From contig NZ_SRSH01000015.1 in the NCBI RefSeq assembly GCF_006175985.1, positions 80,726-144,725 of the forward strand: a DNA stretch of 64,000 bases, given 5' to 3'. Below the pieces are notes generated by a model that made no database searches, was not told the origin of the DNA, and saw nothing but the letters and a program-made list of their open reading frames with translations. Shown one piece after another: positions 8,070 through 16,696 of the stretch (position 1 is its first letter; every line of letters starts with the position of its first letter). Made by a program: the position numbers and the translations under genes. Source of the stretch: Methylotetracoccus oryzae. Its GTDB lineage: Bacteria; Pseudomonadota; Gammaproteobacteria; Methylococcales; Methylococcaceae.

Positions 8070-9887
8070 GTGTGCGGAATAGCGGGAATCGTGCTGCGAG
8101 GTGCGGGGGTAACCGAGAACATGCTCGAGCCGATGGCGCAGCAGATGCGCCATCGCGGGCCCGACGGCTTCGGCTTTTTCACGCACGAGGGTTTCGGTCT
8201 GGTGCACACGCGCCTGTCGATCATCGACCTGAGCGGCGGACGTCAACCGATTCTCGGCGACGATGGCCGGCTCGCCGTCGTTGCGAACGGCGAGATCTAC
8301 AACTACATCGAACTGCGCGACGAGCTGGAACAGTCCGGTCGGCGCTTCGCCACACATTCCGACAGCGAGACCATTCTGCATGCCTACGCGGAGGACCCGG
8401 TCGACTTCGTCGCACGCCTGCACGGCATGTTTGCGTTCGCACTGGTCGACGTTCAGCGGCGGAAACTGGTCCTGGGTCGTGACCGCCTCGGCATCAAGCC
8501 GCTGTTCTACGCGGTCCTTCCCGACCGCGTGCTGTTCGGTTCCGAACTGAAGGCCATCCTGCCTTTACTGCCGGCTGCCCCGGCGATCGCTCCCGAGGCG
8601 CTGTCGGAATTCCTGCACGACCACTGTGCGATCGGCGAGCAGACGATCTTTCAGGGAATTCGGCGCGTCGCGCCGGGTGAAATCATCGAGATCGATGCCG
8701 ACTTGCGAATCCGTCGCCGGACCTACTGGTCGGCGCTGAGCGTCAGGCCACGCGCGATCGATTTCACCGAAGCCGATGCGGAGTTCGAGGCGCTGTTCGA
8801 GCAGGTGATGCGCGAGCATGTTCGCTCCGACGTGCCGTATGGCCTGTTCCTTTCCGGCGGCAACGACTCGGCGATCCTGCTGGCCATGTTGAGCCGCTTC
8901 CAGAGCCAGCCGGTACGGACCTTTTCGATCGGCTACCGCGACGCCGCGATGAAGGACGAACTGGATGACGCCGAGCGGATCGCCGCCGTATTCGGCAGTC
9001 AGCATTCGTCCCTGCGGGTCGACCGTTCCGCACTGTTCCGACGCATCCCGCATACCATCTGGGCCGCCGACGACTTGATGCGCGACTATGCCAGTCTGCC
9101 GACTTCGGCTCTGTCGGAGGCGGCCGCGCAGGAACTGAAGGTCGTGTTCAGCGGCGAGGGCGGCGACGAGGTCTTCGCCGGATACCGCCGCTACCGCCAG
9201 CCGGCGTTGGCCTGGTGGTTTCGAAACCTGCTCGCGCCGGGCTCCGGCGGCTTCCGGACCCGCAGCGACTGGTGGCGGCGGCGCTCGCAGCATCTGCTCG
9301 GGCCGCAACTGGCTGCGCTGCGCCCGCGCTTTCGCGACCCCTACATCAGGGCCTGGCAGAGCGCACCGGCCGACTGGAGCCATTTGACGCATTGCCAGTA
9401 CACCGATATCGCGACCGATCTGGCCGACAGCCTGCTGGTCAAGGTCGACCGAATGATGATGGGGTTCGGACTCGAAGGGCGCGTGCCGTTTCTGGACCAT
9501 CGCGTCGTCGAGTTCGGTCTGTCGCTGCCCGACGCGCTGAAGAGCGACGGCCGCGAACCGAAGATCTTCCTGCGCCGCTGGGCCGAAAAGTACCTGCCCA
9601 GAGACCATCTGTACACCAAGAAACGCGGCTTCACGGTGCCGGTCCGCGAATGGCTCAGCGGCCCTTTTCTGGATGGACTCGAGCACAAGCTGATGCGCAA
9701 CGCTGCCGTCCGTGAATGGTTCGAGCCCAGCCGCCTGCCGGCATTGTTCGCCGCGCAGCGTCGCAAGGGGAACGCCGGCCGCGAACTCTTCTGTCTGATG
9801 CAGTTTGCGATCTGGCATCGGCTGTTCATCGAGCAGCCCGGAAGCCAGCCGGGTGTCGACGAGGATCCGCTGGACTGGATTGCCTGA
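8070..9887 (+). CDS. asnB: Glutamine-hydrolysing asparagine synthase / amidotransferase
   Basis: A class II glutamine amidotransferase fused to an asparagine-synthetase ATP-pyrophosphatase domain (605 residues, family length about 600-650). The N-terminal MCGIAGIV exposes the nucleophile Cys2 after removal of the initiator. The synthetase domain has the PP-loop SGGNDS (SGGxDS pattern) and the conserved SGEGGDEVFAGYRRY segment. The start is GTG, directly after the upstream TAA, with an aggag ribosome-binding site inside the previous gene. Members of this family embedded in polysaccharide clusters often amidate sugar uronates or act in exopolysaccharide systems. That role is an inference here, and ordinary asparagine synthesis is the alternative. 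Confidence 0.9.
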   Translation: MCGIAGIVLRGAGVTENMLEPMAQQMRHRGPDGFGFFTHEGFGLVHTRLSIIDLSGGRQPILGDDGRLAVVANGEIYNYIELRDELEQSGRRFATHSDSETILHAYAEDPVDFVARLHGMFAFALVDVQRRKLVLGRDRLGIKPLFYAVLPDRVLFGSELKAILPLLPAAPAIAPEALSEFLHDHCAIGEQTIFQGIRRVAPGEIIEIDADLRIRRRTYWSALSVRPRAIDFTEADAEFEALFEQVMREHVRSDVPYGLFLSGGNDSAILLAMLSRFQSQPVRTFSIGYRDAAMKDELDDAERIAAVFGSQHSSLRVDRSALFRRIPHTIWAADDLMRDYASLPTSALSEAAAQELKVVFSGEGGDEVFAGYRRYRQPALAWWFRNLLAPGSGGFRTRSDWWRRRSQHLLGPQLAALRPRFRDPYIRAWQSAPADWSHLTHCQYTDIATDLADSLLVKVDRMMMGFGLEGRVPFLDHRVVEFGLSLPDALKSDGREPKIFLRRWAEKYLPRDHLYTKKRGFTVPVREWLSGPFLDGLEHKLMRNAAVREWFEPSRLPALFAAQRRKGNAGRELFCLMQFAIWHRLFIEQPGSQPGVDEDPLDWIA

Positions 9888-10033
9888 CCGGCACTAAGGG
9901 CTGCCGGCCGCAAGCTGTCCATGGCGCTTGACCGTGTTTTCCTCGATCCATCGCCTCCCCTTCGGCGGCGAACAGGGACCGGCGTTGTGCGCGGCCATGG
10001 CCAATGCTGGGCTCATTTCCCCCCGAGGTCGCG

Positions 10034-11743
10034 ATGATGGGCAGTTTCGATCGACTGTTGCTGCTTGCGCGAATCCGGCTCGGGGCGCGGTTCGGTCGCA
10101 TGCCTGCGCATGGGATGTTGGTCTGGGCCGCGCTGATCGGCATGGGCGGCGGTCTGACGTCAGCCCTTTTCCGCGAGGCCAATATCGGGTTGAAGTGGCT
10201 GTTGACGGGGCAGTCCGGCGATATCGTCGCGATTGCGGAAAGCCTGTCGCCGGGGATGCGACTGTTGATTCCGACCGTGGGCGGGATCGGCGCCGGCATC
10301 GCGCTGGCGGTGGGGGCACGGCTGTTTCGCGGCATGCGAGCGCAAGAATATCTGGAAGTGATCCGGCTCGGCGACGGGGTCATCCTGTTGCGGCCGACGC
10401 TCGCGCGGCTCGTCTCTTCGCTGTTGTCGATCAGTTCCGGCACGTCGATCGGCCGGGAGGGTGGGATGGTCCAGTTGTCCGCCCTGATGGCATCGACCGT
10501 GGGCCGCCTGTTCCGGGTCTCCAAGCCGCAACTTCGCCTGCTGGTTGCCTGTGGCGGAGCCGCGGGCATCGCCTCCGCCTATAACGCGCCGCTTGGGGGA
10601 GCGCTGTTCATCGCCGAAGTCGTGCTCCAGTCGCTCGCGATCCAAGCGCTCGGACCCCTGGTCGTCGCATCGGTAGCGGCCACGCTGACCATCCGGCACT
10701 GGATCGGACTACGGCCCATCTTCACCTCCCCCGAGCTTGCCGCGCCCGCCGACGTCGACGTGCTGCCGGTGCTCGGAGTCGGTCTCCTCGCCGGTCTGCT
10801 CGCACCGGCGCTGCTGGGTTTGCTGGGGGCAGCCACCCGCGCCTTTCAGTGGTCGCGGCTGCCGCTGCCGATCCGTCTCGGTCTGGGTGGGTTCCTGGTC
10901 GGTCTGATGTCGGTGAACACGCCCGAGATCTGGGGCAACGGTCATGCGGCCACGACCGCGCTGCTCGGCGGACAGCTCGAGGCGGATTTCGTCCTCCATC
11001 TGCTGATGCTCAAGGTCCTGGCGACCGCTATCGCCGTCGGTTCGGGTGCCGTGGGCGGGGTCTTCACGCCGACGTTGCTAATGGGCGCCGCGGCCGGCTG
11101 GTTGTACGGTGAGGCTCTGCATCTGGCATTACCCGGGTTGGCAACCCATGCGGTGACCTTTGCCGCGCTCGGCATGGGAGCCTTGTTGTCGGGCACGACG
11201 CACGCGCCGCTGATGGCGATCGTGCTGGTCTTCGAGATGACGCTGGATGCCAATCTCCTGTTCCCACTGATATTGGCGGCGATGACCGCGCGCTATGTGG
11301 CCGCGGCGATCCGGCCGTCGTCCGTTTATGCGCATTCCCTGGGCACGGGACAGGCGCGGCTCCCGTATCTGCTGCATGTCGAGGACCTGCAGACGCGGCC
11401 GGTTGCCACAGTCCGCGACGACGTTTCGGCGGAACAGGTCAGAGAGATCTTCTGCCGGTCCGCCGTCCAGCATGTCTGGGTCGTCGACGCATCCGGGCGC
11501 TACCGGGGAGCGATAGCGCTGCACACGATGAAGCGCTTTCTCGGTCACGACGATCTTCGACACATCAGGGCTGCAGCGGTTTTCATGGAAGACGATGTGC
11601 CGGCGATGCGCAGCGGCGCGCCGTTGACCGATGCACTCGCCGCTTTCTCGCGAACCGGCGTCGAGCGCCTGCCAGTGGTGGGAGCGAACGGCGTCCTGCT
11701 GGGGGAAATCAGCAAGACTGATGTACTGCTCTCGCTGGCCTGA
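10034..11743 (+). CDS. ClC-family chloride channel/antiporter with C-terminal CBS pair
   Basis: An inner-membrane ClC protein (569 residues) with an N-terminal channel domain of many hydrophobic helices and two CBS domains at about residues 450-569. The pore motif SIGREGG carries the gating glutamate (Glu142), which distinguishes active family members, though the usual GREGP proline is Gly here. The GGVFTPTLLMGAAAG segment corresponds to the GxFxP motif. The CBS domains (QHVWVVDASGRYRG and ERLPVVGANGVLLGEI) normally bind adenine nucleotides and regulate gating. I chose the ATG at 10034 because a GAGG ribosome-binding site lies 5 bases before it; ATG 10037 and ATG 10004 are alternatives. It appears monocistronic. 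Confidence 0.92.
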   Translation: MMGSFDRLLLLARIRLGARFGRMPAHGMLVWAALIGMGGGLTSALFREANIGLKWLLTGQSGDIVAIAESLSPGMRLLIPTVGGIGAGIALAVGARLFRGMRAQEYLEVIRLGDGVILLRPTLARLVSSLLSISSGTSIGREGGMVQLSALMASTVGRLFRVSKPQLRLLVACGGAAGIASAYNAPLGGALFIAEVVLQSLAIQALGPLVVASVAATLTIRHWIGLRPIFTSPELAAPADVDVLPVLGVGLLAGLLAPALLGLLGAATRAFQWSRLPLPIRLGLGGFLVGLMSVNTPEIWGNGHAATTALLGGQLEADFVLHLLMLKVLATAIAVGSGAVGGVFTPTLLMGAAAGWLYGEALHLALPGLATHAVTFAALGMGALLSGTTHAPLMAIVLVFEMTLDANLLFPLILAAMTARYVAAAIRPSSVYAHSLGTGQARLPYLLHVEDLQTRPVATVRDDVSAEQVREIFCRSAVQHVWVVDASGRYRGAIALHTMKRFLGHDDLRHIRAAAVFMEDDVPAMRSGAPLTDALAAFSRTGVERLPVVGANGVLLGEISKTDVLLSLA

Positions 11744-12007
11744 CCGATCGCACACCCGACGCTGGATGGGCTAAAGCGATCGGCACGCGCACGCCGCCTT
11801 CCTTCCGCGCGCGGCGCCCGCGACCGTGCCGGTTCGTCACGGTGGGCCGGGGGGCGGGTCGACAAGATCAAGGTCATTCCCAGCGGCATCCAACGGGCGA
11901 CCGGTAGCGTGCGCCGTGCGCACGGGTGAGGTCTGACGCCTGCCGCCCCGGATCCTGCACGGGGTGGTAAGCTTTGCCTGACCGATCTCCGTTTTCCGGA
12001 AGCGCTC

Positions 12008-12604
12008 ATGAGTACGCCGCAAACCGTCCTGTCGATGACCGCTGACGAATTCCTCGAATGGGAACAGACCCAGTCCGAGAAGCACGAGTATGTCGACGGC
12101 TTCGTGTATCCGGTCTACGCGATGGTGGGTGCGCGCGATGCGCATGTGACCGTGGCGGGCAATGTATTTGCCGAGCTCCTCGCCCATTTGCGCGGCGGTC
12201 CGTGCCGGGTGTACATCAGCGACATGAAGCTGCGCGTCGACGCCGCGAACGTGTATTTTTATCCCGACGTGTTCGTGACCTGCGATGCGCGCGACCGCTC
12301 CGATCCGCTGGCAAAGCGTCACCCCAGCCTGATCGTCGAAGTCCTGTCGGATAGCACCGCGGCTTACGACCGCGGCGAGAAGTTCGCACTTTACCGCCAG
12401 GTCGATAGCCTGCAGGAGTACGTGCTGATTGACCCGCTCCGGTTCACGGTCGACTGTTTCCGGCGCGATCCGTCCGATCACTGGGTGTTGTATCCGTTCG
12501 CCGGCAGCGACACGCTCGAATTGGCAAGCGTCGGTTTCAAGGCACCGCTGGCCGCGCTGTTCGAGGACGTCGAGTCTGCGCTACCGGTACCGAATTCCGA
12601 TTAG
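12008..12604 (+). CDS. Uma2 family (DUF820) putative endonuclease
   Basis: A 198-residue protein of the Uma2/DUF820 family, which has a restriction-endonuclease-like fold but mostly unknown biological function. The opening MTADEFLEWEQTQSEKHEYV is typical. The candidate active-site segments are YPDVFVTCD, LIVEVLSDSTAAYDRGEK and the YRQ...LQEYVLID strand, giving an Asp-(Glu-x-Val)-Lys style arrangement. A GGAAG ribosome-binding site precedes the ATG. It stands alone between the ClC gene and msbA. Such genes are frequently mobile and multi-copy in some lineages; only one copy is seen here. Confidence 0.87.
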   Translation: MSTPQTVLSMTADEFLEWEQTQSEKHEYVDGFVYPVYAMVGARDAHVTVAGNVFAELLAHLRGGPCRVYISDMKLRVDAANVYFYPDVFVTCDARDRSDPLAKRHPSLIVEVLSDSTAAYDRGEKFALYRQVDSLQEYVLIDPLRFTVDCFRRDPSDHWVLYPFAGSDTLELASVGFKAPLAALFEDVESALPVPNSD

Positions 12605-12760
12605 CCTGCCGCTCCCGGCCCAAGCGCGCCCCCAGCCATTTCGCTCGCAGTCCACCCAGCCTCCGGCACCGCGCTCGGGCTTCCGGCCGGGCCATGCGCT
12701 GCCACGGCATTTGGCGGCTTTCGCGTATCATTGCGTCTTTTTGCGCGTGCCCAATCGACC

Positions 12761-14587
12761 ATGACCGGCCAGTCCGACTCCCAGCAGACCCAAACCGGTC
12801 TCGCCATCTACCGCCGCCTCCTCGCCTACGGGATGCCGTACTGGAAGATGTTCGCAATCTCGGTCGTCGCGATGATCCTGTACGCGATGCTGGGGCCGGC
12901 GTTCGCGAAGCTGATCCAGCCGCTGATCGACGGCACCTTCATCGACAAGGACCCGGCCGTCATGCGCAACGCGCCGTGGATTCTGCTCGGTCTGTCGCTG
13001 GTGCGGGGTGTCACGGGTTTCGCCGGGGATTACTGCTCGGGCTACGTCAGTCGCCGCATCATCGCCAATCTGCGCCGCGACCTGTTCGACCAACTGCTGT
13101 ATCTGCCCTGCAAATACTACGACCGTTCGTCCTCGGGCCAGTTGTTGTCCCGTCTGCTCTACAACACCGAGCAGGTTTCGAATGCGTTGACCACCGGCCT
13201 CGTCTCGGCTTTCAAGGATGCACTGACGATCATCGGCCTGACCGCGTTGATGATCTACGAGAACCTGATCCTGTCGACCGTGTTCATGCTGGTCGGGCCG
13301 CTGCTGGTGTTCAGCATCCGCTTCGTCAGCAAACGTTTCCGGAACATCAGCGCGCGCATCCAGGAGTCCATGGGGAATGTCAGCCATGTGGCTCAGGAGG
13401 TCATCGACGCGCACCGCATCGTCAAGGTCTTCAACGGCAGCGACTACGAGACCGAGAAATTCGCCCGTGAGAACGAGAGCAACGCGCGGCGCTACCTGCG
13501 GTTGATCTCGACCGACTCGCTCAGCAGTGCCGTGATCCAGTTCATCTATATCAGCGGCTTCGCGGCGATCCTGTATGTCGTCTCGTTGGAGTCGGTGCGG
13601 CAGACCATCACCCCGGGCAGCCTGATCGCGTTCGTGGCCGCGATGGCGATGATGCTGAGCCCGATCAAGCGGCTGATCAGCATCATGAGCACGATCCAGA
13701 AAGGGATCGCGGCCGGCGACAGCATCTTCGAGATGCTCGACACCGAGCGCGAACACGATACCGGCACGCTGGAACTGGACAGAATCGAGGGACACATCGA
13801 ATACCGGGCTATCAGCCTGAGCTACAACGAGGACCAGCAACCGGCGCTCAGCGACGTGAACCTGACCATTGAAGCCGGCAAGACGGTCGCTCTGGTCGGG
13901 CAATCGGGCAGCGGCAAGACCTCGCTGGCCCGACTGCTGCCGCGCCTGTACGAGCCGACAGCGGGGGAAATCCGGATCGACGGTCATGCGATTCGGGATC
14001 TGACGCTTGCCAACCTGCGCGGCCACATTGCCTACGTCGGCCAGGAAGTCACACTGTTCAACGACACGGTGGCGAACAACATCGCCTATGGGCGGCGCGG
14101 TGCAGTTTCGCCCGAGGAGATCCGCGAGGCGGCGCGCGCCGCGCATGCCATGGAGTTCATCGAGGCCTTACCGCAGGGTTTCGAGACGATGGTCGGGCAG
14201 CAGGGACTGATCCTGTCGGGTGGCCAGCGGCAGCGCATCGCGATTGCCCGCGCGCTGCTGAAGAATGCGCCGATCCTGATTCTGGATGAGGCAACCTCGG
14301 CGCTCGATGCCGAGTCGGAGCGCCATGTGCAGGCCGCCCTGGACATTCTGATGGCCAACCGGACCACGCTCGTCATCGCGCACCGGCTGTCGACCATCCA
14401 GAACGCCGACGAGATTTGTGTGCTGCGTGACGGGCGGGTCGTCGAGCAGGGAACTCATGCCGAGTTGCTCGCGGCTCACGGCGCGTATGCCGATCTCCAT
14501 GCGTTGCAGTTCGGTCATGCCACCGGCGGCAGCCTCCGGCGCAGCGCGCCCGCCGCGGTCCAGGCGTCGCCGAATCCCGCCGTTTGA
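12761..14587 (+). CDS. msbA: Lipid A export ABC transporter MsbA
   Basis: MsbA flips lipid A-core across the inner membrane. The 608-residue half-transporter has six N-terminal membrane helices, then an ABC ATPase with Walker A GQSGSGKTSL, signature LSGGQRQRIAIARALL and Walker B ILILDEATSALD. The frame is open from a TTG at 12731, but the ATG at 12761 (MTGQSDSQQTQ) gives the usual N-terminal length. A TATCAT -10-like hexamer lies about 35 bases upstream without a good -35. The usual neighbour lpxK is not adjacent. A broad-specificity exporter of the same subfamily cannot be fully excluded. Confidence 0.88.
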   Translation: MTGQSDSQQTQTGLAIYRRLLAYGMPYWKMFAISVVAMILYAMLGPAFAKLIQPLIDGTFIDKDPAVMRNAPWILLGLSLVRGVTGFAGDYCSGYVSRRIIANLRRDLFDQLLYLPCKYYDRSSSGQLLSRLLYNTEQVSNALTTGLVSAFKDALTIIGLTALMIYENLILSTVFMLVGPLLVFSIRFVSKRFRNISARIQESMGNVSHVAQEVIDAHRIVKVFNGSDYETEKFARENESNARRYLRLISTDSLSSAVIQFIYISGFAAILYVVSLESVRQTITPGSLIAFVAAMAMMLSPIKRLISIMSTIQKGIAAGDSIFEMLDTEREHDTGTLELDRIEGHIEYRAISLSYNEDQQPALSDVNLTIEAGKTVALVGQSGSGKTSLARLLPRLYEPTAGEIRIDGHAIRDLTLANLRGHIAYVGQEVTLFNDTVANNIAYGRRGAVSPEEIREAARAAHAMEFIEALPQGFETMVGQQGLILSGGQRQRIAIARALLKNAPILILDEATSALDAESERHVQAALDILMANRTTLVIAHRLSTIQNADEICVLRDGRVVEQGTHAELLAAHGAYADLHALQFGHATGGSLRRSAPAAVQASPNPAV

Positions 14588-14667
14588 GGTGCCACCGCTT
14601 CGAGGCACTCAAATGTCAGCTAAATCCGGGATATTGCGGTTTCGCGGGTTTCGCCATAAGGTGTAGC

Positions 14668-14700
14668 GGCCGAAGCGCCGAACCAGGGGGCGCCTCGGCC
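14668..14700 (+). terminator. Hairpin after msbA
   Basis: The segment ggccgaagcgcc pairs with ggcgcctcggcc with a single mismatch over 12 positions and a 9-base loop. It lies 80 bases after the msbA stop. No T-run follows, so if it terminates transcription it is not a canonical intrinsic terminator. Confidence 0.45.
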
Positions 14701-14756
14701 ACGAAAAACGCGCAAGCAATCTAAAACGACAAACAATCCTGGAGAGGAGAGAGAAC

Positions 14757-15257
14757 ATGTTCGAGTTGGTAGCGGGCTTGACGGTGGTATTCGCCGGTTA
14801 TGTTTTATACGAGGTCTTCAAGACGGTTTCGGAAACCAACCGCCGGCCCCCCGTAGCCGGTCCGGCTCAGGAGAAGGCCAAGCTCCCGCCCGAGGCCAAG
14901 GCTGCTGCGGCCAAGCCGGTCGAGGCTCCGAAGCCTGCTGCCGAGCCGGTGCCCGAACCGGCTGCTGAAGCCACCGCGCCGCCGCCGGCCGCCGAAGCCG
15001 CCGCGGAGCCCGCATCGGCGCCGATCTCGGCTCCGCCCACCGACAAGGTGATCTCGACGTTGCGCAACCCCGCCACCGGCGAGACCTGCCCCGTGCCGAC
15101 GAATTACCGCTTTGCCAAGAAGTGGGTCAAGGATGCGCTGGTTGCCGAAGGCTTGCTCGACCGGGTCTACAAGGCAGCGGATCTCGATGACGTGGGTTCG
15201 CAGCAGGTCAAGGAAGCGATCGGACGGCTGAAGAGCATCGAGAAATATCAGGGTTGA
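14757..15257 (+). CDS. Membrane-anchored protein with Ala/Pro-rich linker, unknown function
   Basis: I do not recognise this family. The 166-residue product has one N-terminal hydrophobic segment (about residues 3-20, LVAGLTVVFAGYVLYEVF). A low-complexity linker rich in Ala, Pro, Glu and Lys follows (about 30-95). A compact C-terminal part of about 65 residues (STLRNPATGETCPVP to the end) is charged and probably folded. One Cys is present (TGETCPVP). The strong ribosome-binding site (ggagaggagag) suggests good expression. It lies between msbA and the convergent pilR gene. The C-terminal domain is probably cytoplasmic or periplasmic depending on anchor orientation, which I cannot decide. Confidence 0.8.
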   Translation: MFELVAGLTVVFAGYVLYEVFKTVSETNRRPPVAGPAQEKAKLPPEAKAAAAKPVEAPKPAAEPVPEPAAEATAPPPAAEAAAEPASAPISAPPTDKVISTLRNPATGETCPVPTNYRFAKKWVKDALVAEGLLDRVYKAADLDDVGSQQVKEAIGRLKSIEKYQG

Positions 15258-15331
15258 AACAACCCGTTTGAGTCCCGCCGCTCCGGCGGCGAAGGACTAT
15301 TGCAGACCGGGTATCACAGCAGGGTCTCGGG

Positions 15332-15347
15332 CGGCCGCTTTCGGCCG
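15332..15347. terminator. Short hairpin between convergent genes
   Basis: The hairpin cggccg-cttt-cggccg sits directly before the end of pilR and about 75 bases after the stop of the convergent gene. It could act on either strand. There is no T-run, so support is weak. Confidence 0.35.
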
Positions 15348-15350
15348 TCG

Positions 15351-16694
15351 TCATTCCAGGCCCAGTCGCTTGAGGCGGTAGCGCAGCGACCGGAAGGTCA
15401 GCCCCAGCACGCGTGCCGCCGCCGTCCTGTTCCAGTGCGTTTTCTCCAGCGCCTCCAGAATCGCGCGCTTCTCCACGTCGTCGATATAACGGTCCAGCGG
15501 CATCGAACGGTCGTAGGGCGCGGCTTCCGTCGACCGACCCGCGTCGGTTCCCGCTTCGAGCAGCAGGTCGCCCGGCTTGATCTCGGTCTCGTCGCACATC
15601 GCGACGGCGCGTTCAAGAATGTTCTCCAGTTCGCGGACGTTGCCCGGGAACGCATAGGCGGCGAGTCGATCGAGGGCGGCTTGACTGAGCCGTAGGCCGG
15701 GCAGACCGTTTTCGGCCGCGATCCGCGCCAGAATGCGTTCGGCCAATTGCGCGATATCGCCGCCCCGGTCACGCAATGGCGGCACGTGCAGTTCGATGAC
15801 ATTGATCCGATAGAAGAGGTCCTGACGAAACGCGCCGTCGCGCACCGCTTCGGTCAGATTCGTGTGCGTCGCACTGAGAATCCGCACGTCGACGCGAATC
15901 TCCTTGGGATCGCCGATTCGCCGCACGGACTTTTCCTGGATCGCGCGCAGCAGCTTGACTTGCAGCGACAGTGGCAGGTCCCCGACTTCGTCCAGAAACA
16001 GGGTCCCGCCATCCGCGGCCTGGAACAGGCCTTCCTTGTCGCTTGCTGCGCCGGTAAAGCTGCCCTTGCGGTGGCCGAAGAACTCGCTTTCCATCAGTTC
16101 CCCCGGAATCGCGCCGCAGTTCACCGCAATGAACGGCTGGTCGGCCCGCGGGCTCTTGCTGTGGATCAGGCGGGCGACCAGATCCTTGCCGGTGCCTGAT
16201 TCACCGGTGATCAGGATGGGTGCCTGGCTGCGGGCGAGCTTGACGATGGTGGCGCGGATCTGCCGCATCGCCGGCGAGTCACCGATCAGTGTGTCGCGCG
16301 ACCGCCGGTCGATGTGGTCGCTGTGCAGACTGAGCTTCAGTCCGACCTCGACCAGACGGCGCAATACCTCGAGGTCGATCGGCTTCGGGACGAAGTCAAA
16401 GGCGCCGCTCTTGAGTGCCCGGATCGCGACGTCCATGTTGCCGTACGCGGTGATGACAGCCACCGGCAGGTTCGGGTACCGCTGCTGGATCATCTCGACG
16501 AGGTCCAGTCCATTGCCGTCGGGCAGCTTCATGTCGGTCAGGACCAGATGCACGGTGCCGCTGTCGATCAGCGCGCGCCCCGTGGCCAGATCCTCGGCGG
16601 ACTTGACGGAGACTCCCATGCGGCGGAGCGTGATGCCGAGCAGTTCCCGAATGTCGGGCTCGTCGTCGATGATCAGTACGACTGGCTCAGTCAT
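15351..16694 (-). CDS. pilR: Sigma-54-dependent response regulator PilR
   Basis: A 447-residue NtrC-class activator. The receiver domain (1-120) has the acidic pair IIDDEPD, phospho-acceptor Asp54 and the conserved Lys104 segment (VPKP). The AAA+ domain has Walker A GESGTGK (164-170) and the sigma-54 contact loop GSFTGA (211-216). The C-terminal Fis-type helix-turn-helix is RTAAARVLGLTFRSLRYRLK. The tail ending LRYRLKRLGLE is characteristic of PilR, which switches on type IV pilin transcription in pseudomonads. Its kinase gene pilS is immediately upstream, 2 bases away, confirming the pair. No pilin gene is in the window. Confidence 0.9.
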   Translation of the reverse strand: MTEPVVLIIDDEPDIRELLGITLRRMGVSVKSAEDLATGRALIDSGTVHLVLTDMKLPDGNGLDLVEMIQQRYPNLPVAVITAYGNMDVAIRALKSGAFDFVPKPIDLEVLRRLVEVGLKLSLHSDHIDRRSRDTLIGDSPAMRQIRATIVKLARSQAPILITGESGTGKDLVARLIHSKSPRADQPFIAVNCGAIPGELMESEFFGHRKGSFTGAASDKEGLFQAADGGTLFLDEVGDLPLSLQVKLLRAIQEKSVRRIGDPKEIRVDVRILSATHTNLTEAVRDGAFRQDLFYRINVIELHVPPLRDRGGDIAQLAERILARIAAENGLPGLRLSQAALDRLAAYAFPGNVRELENILERAVAMCDETEIKPGDLLLEAGTDAGRSTEAAPYDRSMPLDRYIDDVEKRAILEALEKTHWNRTAAARVLGLTFRSLRYRLKRLGLE

Positions 16695-16696
16695 GT

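Noticed and set aside
6243..8423. A 726-codon open frame on the minus strand opposite the sulfotransferase and GT9 genes.
   Set aside because: It is a shadow frame produced by high third-position GC; the plus-strand genes have clear family motifs and the minus frame has none.
8070..9887. The asparagine synthase as part of an exosortase/PEP-CTERM system.
   Set aside because: No exosortase, PEP-CTERM protein or related genes are present in the window.
12728..14146. A 472-codon minus-strand frame opposite msbA.
   Set aside because: Shadow of msbA; no domain signature.
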